From JAQBQQ01 sp964633955 (GTDB lineage: Bacteria; Patescibacteriota; Gracilibacteria; Peribacterales; Peribacteraceae): DNA of 46,708 nucleotides. The translations under genes and the position numbers were made by a program. Under the pieces are notes generated by a model. That model made no database searches. It saw nothing but the letters and a program-made list of their open reading frames with translations, and had not been told where the DNA came from. Shown here piece by piece: positions 31,796 to 39,621 of the stretch. Position 1 is the stretch's first letter; every line of letters begins with the position of its first letter. The stretch covers positions 1 to 46,708 of the forward strand of contig CAZWIA010000003.1 in the NCBI GenBank assembly GCA_964633955.1. Direction: 5' to 3'.

Positions 31796-33859
31796 ATGTC
31801 CTTCCTCGCTCCCGCGTCCATCGCCGTGATCGGCGCCTCGGCAGAACCCGGCAAGATGGGACACTACGTGTTCCAGAACCTGCTCACGGGTTACCAGGGA
31901 CCGCTCTATCCCGTGAATCACAAGCGCGCGGAGGTGCTGGGCAGGAAAGCCTATCCCTCCATCCTGGAAGTACCGGGAGAGGTGGACATAGCCGTCTGCG
32001 TCACGCCCGCCCAAACGGTGAACGCCATTGCGGAAGAGTGCGGCAAGAAGGGCGTGCACACACTGGTGGTGATCAGCGCCGGATTTGGGGAGATGGGCAC
32101 GGAGGAAGGCAGAGCGCGCGAGCGGGAACTCAAGGCGATCGTGGACCGATACCCCATGCGGCTCATTGGCCCTAACTGCCTGGGCTTCCTGCGTCCGGCT
32201 CAGGGAGTCAACGCGTCGTTTGCGGCCCATACGCCGGACGCGGGCGCGGTAGCCCTGGTCAGCCAGTCCGGCGCCATGGCAGTAGCGCTCATGGATGCCG
32301 CCAAACCCTTGGGACTCGGCTTCTCCCTGGTGGTGAGCATGGGCAACAAGACCGCCATGGACGAGTGCGATTTCCTGGAGATGTGCGAGGAAGACGCGGC
32401 AACCCGCGTGATCGCGCTCTACGTGGAGAACATTGGGAGCGGCCGCCGCTTTCTGGAACTTGCCCGGCGCATCGGACAGCGGAAGACGATCGTCCTGCTG
32501 ATAGCCGGCACCTCCGCCCACGGCAAGCGGGCCGTGTCCTCCCACACCGGAGCCATGGCCGGATCTGAGAGCGCCATTGACGCCGTGTGCTCCCAGGCGG
32601 GCATCCGCCGGGCGCGGAACACGGAGGAATTCCTGGATATCCTGCGCGCCGTCTCCACCCAGCCGCCGCTCCTCTCCTCCCGCGTGGCGGTGGTGACCAA
32701 CGCCGGCGGCCCCGGGATTTTGGCTGCGGACGCCGCGGAGCGCGAGCGCCTCATCCTGCCCGCTCTCAGCCCGGAGACGCAGCACGTTCTCCGGCAGGCG
32801 CTGCCGGAAGCCGCCAGCACCCTCAATCCGATCGATGTCCTGGGCGACGCACTACGTGACCGCTACGGTACCGCCGTGGAGGCCGCGGCGGACGATCCGT
32901 CCGTGGACGGCGCCGTGGTGGTGCTCACGCCCCAGGTGATGACGCCGGCTGCGGACATCGCCCGCGCCATCCTGGACACGCAGGCGCGCCACCCGCTCAT
33001 GCCCATCGTGACCAGTTTCATGGGCGGGGAAGCCGTGGCGGAGGCGGAGTCCTTCCTGCGCCAGCACGGCATTCCCAACTACCCCACGCCGGAACGGGCG
33101 CTCCGCGCGATCGGACACCTGCGTCCCCCGCTCACAGAGCCGCTGCCCGCTTCCAGTCACTCCACCTTCACCCGCACAACCGGCGCCCAGGCCATCATGC
33201 GCGGGCAGAAGGGCCTCCTGCCGCCGGAAACAGTCTCTACACTCTTTGCGCTCTACGGCCTCCCCACGCCGGAGCAGGAGGTGGCAACCACGGAAGATGA
33301 AGCCGTGGCCATCGCGGAGCGGATCGGCTACCCGGTGATCGCCAAGATCGCCTCCCCGGAGATCCTCCACAAGACGGATGTGGGCGGCGTGCGGGCCAAC
33401 ATCATGGATGAGGGCGATCTCCGTCTGGCCTACCGGGAGATCATGGGCAACGTGACCACCCTCATGAGCGACGTGTACCTGCAGGGCATCCTCATCCAGA
33501 AGTTCCTGCCGGCGGGCAACGAGTTCATCGTGGGCGCGGCCAAGGATCCGTCCTTCGGCCACCTGCTCATGATCGGCCTGGGCGGCATCTACACGGAGCT
33601 CTTCCGGGATGTCACGTTCCGCATTGCGCCCATCACGGAGGAGGAGGTCTACCGCATGCTGCAGGAGCTCAAGTCCTGGAAGCTCCTCCTGGGCATGCGC
33701 GGCAAGGCGCAGAGCGACATTGATGCCCTGGTCCACATCATCCTCACTATTTCCGACATGGTCATGGACTGCCCGGAAATTCGCGAATTGGATCTGAACC
33801 CGGTCTTCGTGGATGAGAACGGCACGGTGGTCCTGGATGCCAAGGTGATGGTGGGCTAA
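31796..33859 (+). CDS. acetate-CoA ligase (ADP-forming), fused alpha-beta
   Basis: A 687-residue NDP-forming acyl-CoA synthetase that turns acetyl-CoA, ADP and phosphate into acetate, CoA and ATP. The alpha part has a CoA-binding domain (SIAVIGASAEPGKMGHYVFQNL), RLIGPNCLGFLRP and the phospho-histidine loop SSHTGAMAGSE. The beta ATP-grasp part begins about residue 470 (LFALYGLPTPEQEVATTEDEAVAIAERIGYPVIAKIASPEILHKTDVGGVRANI). With porA/porB it would yield ATP from pyruvate fermentation. The start is fixed by TATAAT six bases upstream. Confidence 0.95.
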   Translation: MSFLAPASIAVIGASAEPGKMGHYVFQNLLTGYQGPLYPVNHKRAEVLGRKAYPSILEVPGEVDIAVCVTPAQTVNAIAEECGKKGVHTLVVISAGFGEMGTEEGRARERELKAIVDRYPMRLIGPNCLGFLRPAQGVNASFAAHTPDAGAVALVSQSGAMAVALMDAAKPLGLGFSLVVSMGNKTAMDECDFLEMCEEDAATRVIALYVENIGSGRRFLELARRIGQRKTIVLLIAGTSAHGKRAVSSHTGAMAGSESAIDAVCSQAGIRRARNTEEFLDILRAVSTQPPLLSSRVAVVTNAGGPGILAADAAERERLILPALSPETQHVLRQALPEAASTLNPIDVLGDALRDRYGTAVEAAADDPSVDGAVVVLTPQVMTPAADIARAILDTQARHPLMPIVTSFMGGEAVAEAESFLRQHGIPNYPTPERALRAIGHLRPPLTEPLPASSHSTFTRTTGAQAIMRGQKGLLPPETVSTLFALYGLPTPEQEVATTEDEAVAIAERIGYPVIAKIASPEILHKTDVGGVRANIMDEGDLRLAYREIMGNVTTLMSDVYLQGILIQKFLPAGNEFIVGAAKDPSFGHLLMIGLGGIYTELFRDVTFRIAPITEEEVYRMLQELKSWKLLLGMRGKAQSDIDALVHIILTISDMVMDCPEIRELDLNPVFVDENGTVVLDAKVMVG

Positions 33860-33867
33860 AGGAGAAC

Positions 33868-33960
33868 GACGAACCAGTTTTTGGTTTCTGGTTTTAGGTT
33901 TTTCGTTATGGAAGCTGTTACAGAGCTGGCGGGTTTTCGAACCAAACACTAAAAACCAAT
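33868..33960. repeat. inverted 7-bp array (GGTTTTT / AAAAACC)
   Basis: Left arm has ggttttt/ggtttct/ggtttta units; right arm 33936-33958 is complementary. T-rich left arm. Confidence 0.87.
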
Positions 33961-33999
33961 ACCCACAAACTCTCGTCCTGGCTACGCTACACTTCCTCC

Positions 34000-34995
34000 A
34001 TGCCCGTCCCTCGCGTCAGCATCCTGCTCCCCACCTACGAGCCTAACCCGGAGTTCCTGAAAGCGGCGCTCGATTCCCTACTCGGACAGACGTTTCAAGA
34101 CTGGACCCTCCTCATCCATGACGACGCATCAACAGCGGATGTTCGATCGTTCGTTGAGCCGTATCTGAAGGATCCCAGGATCACGTTCGCGCGGAGCAGG
34201 GCGCGGCTGGGCATCGCGAGCAACTGGAATGCGTGCCTTGCCAAAGCCAATCAACCCTATGTCCAGTTCCTCTTCCAGGACGATCGCTGGAAACCGGAGT
34301 ACCTCCAGTCTGCCGTAAAGGCATTGGAAGAGCACCCGACCGCCGGACTGGCAGCCGTGAATCATCGGTATCTGAAATCCCCCCCTCCCCCCAGGGAGGA
34401 GGGGGATGGGGGGAGAGGGCAAGACATCTATGACGAGGTCACCGCAGCTCGCGCCAAGATCCAACCCGGCCTCCATAAAGGGATAAACTTCCTCAGGAGT
34501 TGGTCAAAGAACGGCCTCCGGCCGAACGTCGTGGGGGAGCCGAGCTTCGTGATGCTCAGGAAATCGGTAGTCGACCGGATCGGCTTATTCAACGGATCCA
34601 TGAAGCAGGGGTTGGACGTGGAGTACTGGGTTCGCACGCTCGCGATCAGCGATCTGGTTTGGATCCCGGAGGAACTAGGGGATTTCCGCGTCCACGCCAA
34701 GGCCGCGAGCAGCGTGCACCACCACGCCGGCACCGGCCTGGCCGATCGGCTCCGCTGCTTTGAGACGCTGCTACAAGCATTGCCGAACGAACGCAGCTGG
34801 ATCAGGCGGGATATGCGGCTCGCGCTGAGTGACATGGTCAGGAAATGGAAGGAACGAAAAGCGAATGGGGGCGGAACGGGCGGGATCGACAAACGCTGGC
34901 TCTTCTTCTTCACATTCAAGCACCCGCTACTTTGTAGCATGGCATGGTTACAGGTTAAACGTTACAAGTTACGAGTTTTGCGGCAGAACTTGTAA
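34000..34995 (+). CDS. family 2 glycosyltransferase with in-frame GC-rich insert
   Basis: A 331-residue GT-A enzyme. RVSILLPTYEPNPEFLKAALDSLLGQTFQDWTLLIHDDAS is the nucleotide-sugar-binding start; VQFLFQDDRW carries the DxD-like acid; the C-terminal WIRRDMRLALSDMVRKWKE is basic and helical. Between LKS and DIYDEV, residues SPPPPREEGDGGRGQ come from a C-then-G-rich imperfect palindrome (34378-34426). A TACACT box ends six bases before the ATG. The last residues (KRYKLRVLRQNL) are encoded by the following array. Confidence 0.9.
   Translation: MPVPRVSILLPTYEPNPEFLKAALDSLLGQTFQDWTLLIHDDASTADVRSFVEPYLKDPRITFARSRARLGIASNWNACLAKANQPYVQFLFQDDRWKPEYLQSAVKALEEHPTAGLAAVNHRYLKSPPPPREEGDGGRGQDIYDEVTAARAKIQPGLHKGINFLRSWSKNGLRPNVVGEPSFVMLRKSVVDRIGLFNGSMKQGLDVEYWVRTLAISDLVWIPEELGDFRVHAKAASSVHHHAGTGLADRLRCFETLLQALPNERSWIRRDMRLALSDMVRKWKERKANGGGTGGIDKRWLFFFTFKHPLLCSMAWLQVKRYKLRVLRQNL
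34378..34426. repeat. imperfect C/G-rich palindrome inside the GT2 gene
   Basis: ccccccctcccccc, then agggaggaggggg and a G-rich tail. In-frame; resembles dispersed C-rich/G-rich repeats seen in many bacterial genomes. Confidence 0.75.
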
Positions 34996-35020
34996 CTCGT
35001 AACTGGAAACTCGTAACTCC
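34944..35020. repeat. inverted 7-bp array (GTTACAG / GTAACTC)
   Basis: Left arm is inside the GT2 3' end; right arm carries the TAA stop and gtaactc units. Confidence 0.87.
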
Positions 35021-35093
35021 CAAGGACGCTTCCCTGACCCTCCCTCTTCCCCTACCCTGTCGCCGATCGTTTTGGCTGATTCCCCCGTAGACC

Positions 35094-36059
35094 ATGAAAC
35101 TTAAGACCCTCCTGGAGAAGGCCGTCCAGCACGGCATGGATGCCGATCCGCGCGGCCGCGGAGCGATCGAGAAGCTGCTCAAGAAGCAGCAGGAGAAGTG
35201 GGAGAAACTGACCGACGAGCGGGAGAAGGAGCTGTTTGATATGGAACGCACGTGGAACCCGTACACGGACTCCCGCATGATCAACGGCACCGGGGAGGAG
35301 GACGTGCAGACGCTCATGGTGGGCATAGACATTGAGACCGCGGAAGTGCTCCTTGCCGACCGGCTGCGGGAGAAGGGGGAGAAGATTGATGCCATCTTCA
35401 TCCACCACCCGGAGGGACGGCCGCTGGCGGATTTGGAGAAGGTGATGCCGCTGCAGAGCGATCTCCTGGCCCTGCACGGCGTGCCGGTGAACCTGTCCGA
35501 TGCGCTTCTTAGGCCCCGCATGGAACGCATCTGGCGCGCTATCCACGCAGATAACCTCTTCAGGACCGAACGGGCCGCCGAGCTCCTGGGATTTCCTGCC
35601 TTCACCTGCCATACGATCACCGACAACCTGGTCTGGCGGTTCATGGACAAGGAGATCTGCAGCAAGGAATTTGATGATCTGAGCGCCGTCATCAAGGCCA
35701 TCACAGAGATTCCGGAGTACCGTCACTACGCCAAGAAGGGCAACCCGCCCATCATCGTGAACGGGAGCGGCGGGAACCGCCCGGGGAAAATTGTGGCGAC
35801 CGAGTTCACCGGCGGCACCAACGGGCCGGAAGAGCTCCTGGAAGCCCAGGCGCGGGCGGGCGTGGGGACTATCCTCTCCATGCACGTCACGGAGAAGACG
35901 CTGGATGAGGCCAAGAAGCACCACGTGCAGATGATCCAGTGCTCCCACATGGCTTCGGATGCTATTGGCGTGAACCTGCTCCTGGATCTCCTGCAGGCGG
36001 AGGAGCCGGCACTGAAGACGATCGATGTGTCCGGATTCGTGCGGGTACGACGAGGCTAA
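35094..36059 (+). CDS. NIF3/DUF34-like protein
   Basis: A 321-residue protein that looks like the NIF3/YbgI family. It has IDAIFIHHPEGRPL (paired histidines), FTCHTITDNLVWRFMD, IIVNGSGGNRPGKIVATEFTGGTNG and a C-terminal HHVQMIQCSHMASDAIGVNLLLDLL, supplying further His/Asp ligands. The family forms hexameric metal-binding toroids; enzymatic claims (GTP cyclohydrolase type) are not secure. A charged N-terminal helix (residues 1-55) precedes the domain. No close promoter box or Shine-Dalgarno is seen. Confidence 0.75.
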   Translation: MKLKTLLEKAVQHGMDADPRGRGAIEKLLKKQQEKWEKLTDEREKELFDMERTWNPYTDSRMINGTGEEDVQTLMVGIDIETAEVLLADRLREKGEKIDAIFIHHPEGRPLADLEKVMPLQSDLLALHGVPVNLSDALLRPRMERIWRAIHADNLFRTERAAELLGFPAFTCHTITDNLVWRFMDKEICSKEFDDLSAVIKAITEIPEYRHYAKKGNPPIIVNGSGGNRPGKIVATEFTGGTNGPEELLEAQARAGVGTILSMHVTEKTLDEAKKHHVQMIQCSHMASDAIGVNLLLDLLQAEEPALKTIDVSGFVRVRRG

Positions 36060-36170
36060 GGGAGGAGGAAGGCAAGGGAAGTAAGAAGGGTAAAGAACGT
36101 AAGGAGGGTAGCAATGATCCTTCCCTACCTGCCATACCTCCCGTACCTTCCTTACCCGCCCGATTTCCTC
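36060..36170. repeat. inverted 9-bp array (GTAAGAAGG / CCTTCCTTA)
   Basis: Purine-rich left arm with 9-bp period, pyrimidine-rich right arm 36118-36160 with the same period and complementary sequence. Confidence 0.87.
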
Positions 36171-36186
36171 AACCGTCAACTCCGCC

Positions 36187-36192
36187 TATACT
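36187..36192 (+). promoter_or_regulatory. -10 box, leaderless-type, for 36201 gene
   Basis: TATACT ending eight C/T-rich bases before the ATG at 36201. Confidence 0.6.
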
Positions 36193-36200
36193 CGTTCCCC

Positions 36201-37151
36201 ATGGCCCCTCCCGCCATCCCCGGCAGCCGATCGCTCCTGCGGGAGAGCGTTGGATTCATGCGGAAACATCCGGTCCTGCTGCCCGTGGCGGCCTGGCTCA
36301 TCGCCGTGCCCAGCGCCGTGCTCTTCCTCTTCCTGCGACTCCTGGACGCAGCCGTCCTGCCGCGCCTGCTCCTCCTGCCGCGGACGCCGGCGTTCTTCAT
36401 TGTGGTCCTGGCGCTCGGACTGCTGATTGTGCTCCCGCTCTGGTTCCTCAGCTGGGGAACGGCGGCCGTCCTCCTCACTGCCCGCCGCCGCATCCAGAGC
36501 CGTTCCGGCCGGTCTAGGAGCTCCTTCCGCGCCGTGCGCACGGCCGCCCTGCCGCTGGCGACAGCGCTGTTCCTCACGCAGGCTCTGCGCTGGTGCGGCA
36601 TCCTGGCGCTGGCGCTTGCCGGACTGGCCATGGGACTCCTGCCCGTCCTCACGCTCTTTCCAGACTGCCCGCCTCTCACCACGCCTGCCGCCTGCCACGT
36701 GAGCCTGGTCGCCCTTCCCCCCTTCCTGCTGCCGGCGCTGTGGTATGGCATTGCCACGGCCTTTGTGGGACCTATTGTGGCGGATGAGGGGCTGACCGCC
36801 CGGTCCGCCCTCCGCCGCAGCCGGCAGGTCACGCACAGACACGTCTTGCGGGCACTGGGGCGGATCCTGGGCCTGCTGCTCCTGCTAGAGCTGCCGGTCC
36901 TGCTCCTGGGCCTGGCCGCCGACCGGACCGGCGTGCCGGGTGCCCTGACGGACATCGTGACCGCGGGACTCAGCGGGTTCACGTGGACGGCGGGAACCAT
37001 TGCCACCGCCTCCCTGTACGGCGCCCTGCGGGACGCCGTCATCCTGCCCAAGTCTCTCCGGCTGGACGGCGCTCCCACGCCCGCGCCCGCTTCCGCGCCG
37101 CTCTCCGTCCGCCCGCAGGAAGTGGTGGCCCCCGCCCCGGAAGCCGCATGA
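36201..37151 (+). CDS. polytopic membrane protein of unknown function
   Basis: A 316-residue hydrophobic protein with about six TM segments: VLLPVAAWLIAVPSAVLFLFL, FFIVVLALGLLIVLPLWFLS, ATALFLTQALRWCGILALALAG, SLVALPPFLLPALWYGIATAFVG, ILGLLLLLELPVLLLGLAA and a C-terminal one. The motif FVGPIVADEGLTARSALRRSRQV resembles the membrane domain of glycerophosphodiester phosphodiesterase-like and related proteins (PIxxxEgxgxxxAlrrS), but no catalytic part is present. The Pro/Ala-rich tail is cytosolic. The stop overlaps the patatin ATG (ATGA), so the two are co-translated. Confidence 0.7.
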   Translation: MAPPAIPGSRSLLRESVGFMRKHPVLLPVAAWLIAVPSAVLFLFLRLLDAAVLPRLLLLPRTPAFFIVVLALGLLIVLPLWFLSWGTAAVLLTARRRIQSRSGRSRSSFRAVRTAALPLATALFLTQALRWCGILALALAGLAMGLLPVLTLFPDCPPLTTPAACHVSLVALPPFLLPALWYGIATAFVGPIVADEGLTARSALRRSRQVTHRHVLRALGRILGLLLLLELPVLLLGLAADRTGVPGALTDIVTAGLSGFTWTAGTIATASLYGALRDAVILPKSLRLDGAPTPAPASAPLSVRPQEVVAPAPEAA

Positions 37152-38011
37152 GCGCCGGACCACCGCGCTTTGGCTTGGCGCTCTCCGGCGGTGCCGCCTG
37201 CGGATTTGGGAACGGCGGCGTGCTGGAAGTCTTGGATAAGCACGGACTGCGGCCGGACTGCCTCACTGGCAGCAGCATGGGGGCCATCATCGGCGCGCTG
37301 TACGCGTTCGGTATCCCGATCGACCGAATCCATGAGCTATGCCATCTTCGGCTCACCGAGGTAGCCAAGCTGAGCGAGGCGCCGCTCCAGGAAGGTCTCC
37401 ACGGCGGGCTCCTGCGCCAGCGGCTGGCAGACCACCTGGCACCCATTCTGGGGGACGCCCGGCTCCGCGACTGCCGCACGCCCTTCACGTGCGTGGCGGG
37501 CCGCGTGCGGCAGCCGATCAAATGGCACAGGATCATCCGGAGCGGCTTTACCGACCGGCTCAGGAGCGCCGTGGAACCCTACGTCTTTCCGCCGGAGACG
37601 CGCATCCTGGATGCCATCCTGGCCTCAAGCGCCATCCCCGTGATCTTCTCCCCGGTGCGGATCGGCAATGAGGAGTTCGTGGACCTGGTCCACTTTGGCA
37701 GTATCCCTTCCCGTACATTGCGGGAGACGTACCGGCCGGACATCGTCATCGGTACGGACACCAACCCGGAGTACGGCGGGCTCACTACACTCCTCCCGTC
37801 CAGCTGGCGCGAGTTCCTGGCCGCCGGCTACGCGGAGCTGGAGAAGAGCCGGCAGGCGTGCGATCTGCTCATCGTACCCCATCAGCCGTACGGCCCGCAC
37901 CGGTTCGATCAGGCGGAGGCGTTCTGGCAGGCGGGGAAGGAGGCAGCGGAGGGAAGGATGGAGGAGATCAGAGCGATGATCCGTCAGAGCGGCCATCTGG
38001 CCGCAGGGTGA
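37148..38011 (+). CDS. patatin-like phospholipase (RssA/NTE type)
   Basis: A 287-residue lipid acyl hydrolase. The oxyanion-hole loop is GLALSGGAACGFGNGGVLEVL, the nucleophile GSSMGAIIGALYA (GxSxG), and EEFVDLVHFGSIPSRTL contains the probable catalytic Asp; the usual DGG/DGA there is DLV. It overlaps the upstream membrane protein by four bases, so a membrane-lipid substrate is likely. The coding end carries the first of three tandem GCGnCC-ATCT-GGnCGC hairpins (encoding SGHLAAG). Confidence 0.88.
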   Translation: MSAGPPRFGLALSGGAACGFGNGGVLEVLDKHGLRPDCLTGSSMGAIIGALYAFGIPIDRIHELCHLRLTEVAKLSEAPLQEGLHGGLLRQRLADHLAPILGDARLRDCRTPFTCVAGRVRQPIKWHRIIRSGFTDRLRSAVEPYVFPPETRILDAILASSAIPVIFSPVRIGNEEFVDLVHFGSIPSRTLRETYRPDIVIGTDTNPEYGGLTTLLPSSWREFLAAGYAELEKSRQACDLLIVPHQPYGPHRFDQAEAFWQAGKEAAEGRMEEIRAMIRQSGHLAAG

Positions 38012-38075
38012 TGAGAGCACAGAGCGCCCATCTGGGCGCAGGCCGACCATAGAGCGACCATCTGGCCGCAGGCAC
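37985..38075. repeat. three tandem hairpins with compensatory changes
   Basis: Hairpins at 37989-38004, 38024-38039 and 38054-38069. Each is a GCGnCC stem closed by an ATCT loop inside a conserved agagcg...cgcagg context. Stem 2 has a double change (C for G, G for C) that keeps pairing. It spans the patatin 3' end and the spacer before rplT. Confidence 0.85.
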
Positions 38076-38105
38076 AGCGCCATGTACCCCCCTTCCTGTC
38101 TCCAA

Positions 38106-38450
38106 TCACTTCCCCAACCCCTTCACGATCGTGCCGAAAGCGGCGGGCTCATGGATGGCCAATTCCGAGAGGACCTTGCGGTTGAGGGTCAGGCTGGCCT
38201 TCTTGGCGGCTGATACGAACTCTGAGTACTTCATGCCGTGCTCGCGGAGCGCCGCGTTCAGACGAACGATCCAGAGGCTGCGGAAGTCCCGCTTCTTCTT
38301 CTTGCGATCCTGGTACGCATGCATCCCGGCCTTGGTCACGGCCTCATTGGCCTTCTTGAACGTGGAGCTGCGCATCCCCTTGTAGCCCTTGGCGAGCTTC
38401 CGGATCTTCTTGTGCCGCCGGTGCCGGACGATTCCGCGTTTGACGCGCAT
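38106..38450 (-). CDS. rplT: 50S ribosomal protein L20
   Basis: A 114-residue L20. RVKRGIVRHRRHKKIRKLAKGYKGMRSSTFKKANEAVTKAGMHAYQDRKKKKRDFRSLWIVRLNAALREHGMKYSEFV is unmistakable. ATG 38450 is chosen by family start. It starts four bases after the rpmI stop and ends the infC-rpmI-rplT cluster. L20 commonly represses this operon by binding its mRNA; no obvious L20-binding leader was recognised. Confidence 0.98.
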   Translation of the reverse strand: MRVKRGIVRHRRHKKIRKLAKGYKGMRSSTFKKANEAVTKAGMHAYQDRKKKKRDFRSLWIVRLNAALREHGMKYSEFVSAAKKASLTLNRKVLSELAIHEPAAFGTIVKGLGK

Positions 38451-38454
38451 GGGA

Positions 38455-38649
38455 TCAGAGGTAGGGAACCAGGTGATTGAGCCGCTTGGTGTCCACGTCA
38501 TCCGCCAGGACCGTGCGGCTCAGCCGCTTCTGGCGCTTGCTCTTCTGCTGCAGCAGGTGGTTGCGGCCGTGCCGCTTGAAGGCGATCTTGCCGCTCCCCG
38601 TCTTCCGGAGACGCTTCTTGGCGCCGCTGTGGGACTTCATTTTAGGCAT
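38455..38649 (-). CDS. rpmI: 50S ribosomal protein L35
   Basis: A 64-residue L35: PKMKSHSGAKKRLRKTGSGKIAFKRHGRNHLLQQKSKRQKRLSR. Full length. It is separated from infC by 275 bases of mostly 9-bp inverted array, so rpmI-rplT probably has its own promoter: a TAGAAT box lies at 38670-38675, 20 bases before the ATG. It is directly coupled to rplT. Confidence 0.98.
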   Translation of the reverse strand: MPKMKSHSGAKKRLRKTGSGKIAFKRHGRNHLLQQKSKRQKRLSRTVLADDVDTKRLNHLVPYL

Positions 38650-38669
38650 GTTGCGCGTGAGGAGGGCGG

Positions 38670-38675
38670 ATTCTA
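38670..38675 (-). promoter_or_regulatory. -10 box of rpmI-rplT
   Basis: TAGAAT on the minus strand, 20 bases before the ATG. It implies a short leader, unlike most genes here, and is identical to the box of the histone-fold gene. Confidence 0.5.
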
Positions 38676-38755
38676 AGGCCGGAACTAGGTCGTGGCAAAG
38701 GGAAATGCCAGGCCAATACGTCGGCAGCGAAGGGATTCTAGAAGGAAATGCGGGA

Positions 38756-38932
38756 AAGACAAGGGAAAAGCCCGGTTATGACGGTAAACAGGGCGACGAG
38801 GAAGAAAACGGTGAAAAGGGTAGAAAGGGTGAAAATGGTAAAAAAGGTGAAAAGGATAAAAAAGATCCTCGCTTTCCTTTCCGCCCTTTTCATCCCTTCA
38901 ACCCTTTTCACCCTTCTTTCCCCCTTACTTCT
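38756..38932. repeat. long inverted 9-bp array (GGTGAAAAG / CCCTTTTCA)
   Basis: Purine arm about 38800-38868 with ggt(g/a)aaaag units at 9-bp spacing; pyrimidine arm 38872-38930 complementary. It lies between infC and rpmI and extends to the infC stop. Confidence 0.9.
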
Positions 38933-39413
38933 TCGGCCGCACGATGGCGATGAACTGGTTGCCCTGCATCTTCACCTGCTCCTCCACTTCCGCCACGTCC
39001 ATGAGGGACGCAATGAGCCCCTTGAGCTTCTGGGCGGCAAAGTCCTTGTTACTAAGTTCCCGTCCCCGGAGCCGCACGGCGAACTTCACCAGGTGGCGCT
39101 CGGAGAGGAACTCCTTGGCCCGGTCGGCCAGACGGTCTAGATCATGCTTCTCCGTGCGGAACCCAAACCGCAGCATCTTCACCTCCGTCTGCTTGCTGTG
39201 GGCCTTCTGCTTCTTCTCCTTCTTCTGGAGCTGGTAGAGGTAGTGGCCAAAGTCCCCGATCTTCACCACCGGCGGCACGGCCTTGGGGGAGACCTCAATC
39301 AAGTCCTGCTCCGCCTCCTGCGCGAGCGCGAGCGCCTGCGCCGTGGGCATCACCCGGGTCTGACCGGCGTCATCCACCAGCATCACCTCCGGGACGTGGA
39401 TTTGGTCGTTCAC
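38925..39413 (-). CDS. infC: translation initiation factor IF-3
   Basis: A 162-residue IF-3 from GTG 39413. Domains: N-terminal NDQIHVPEVMLVDDAGQTRVMPTAQALALAQEAEQDLIEVSPKAVPPVVKIGDFGHYLYQLQKKEKKQK, C-terminal EVKMLRFGFRTEKHDLDRLADRAKEFLSERHLVKFAVRLRGRE, and the usual end. The conserved RVN(D/E)QI motif actually begins one codon before the GTG, which suggests the true start is upstream. The frame stays open to 39488 with an ATC codon at 39486-39488 and no ATG; IF-3 genes often use rare start codons for autoregulation. Confidence 0.95.
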   Translation of the reverse strand: MNDQIHVPEVMLVDDAGQTRVMPTAQALALAQEAEQDLIEVSPKAVPPVVKIGDFGHYLYQLQKKEKKQKAHSKQTEVKMLRFGFRTEKHDLDRLADRAKEFLSERHLVKFAVRLRGRELSNKDFAAQKLKGLIASLMDVAEVEEQVKMQGNQFIAIVRPKK

Positions 39414-39532
39414 TCTGGGACGCTTCTCCTGACGGAGGGAGGGCGGGGGTGTCCGGTGGCGCTGGCGCAGGGGAGACGGGGGAAGGATTGGCTAGAGAAT
39501 GCGGCAGAGGGGGAATATCGTCAAGGAGGAGC

Positions 39533-39607
39533 CGGGAGATACGGGTTTCGGGTTTCAAGTTACACGTTACACGGAAGCGAAAACTCGTAACTTGTAACTC
39601 GTAACCT
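39533..39607. repeat. inverted 7-bp array (GTTACAC / GTAACTT)
   Basis: Left arm around 39548-39570 (ggtttc, gttacac units), right arm 39583-39606 (gtaactt, gtaactc). It lies upstream of infC. Confidence 0.85.
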
Positions 39608-39621
39608 CCCCATTCAGCCCT

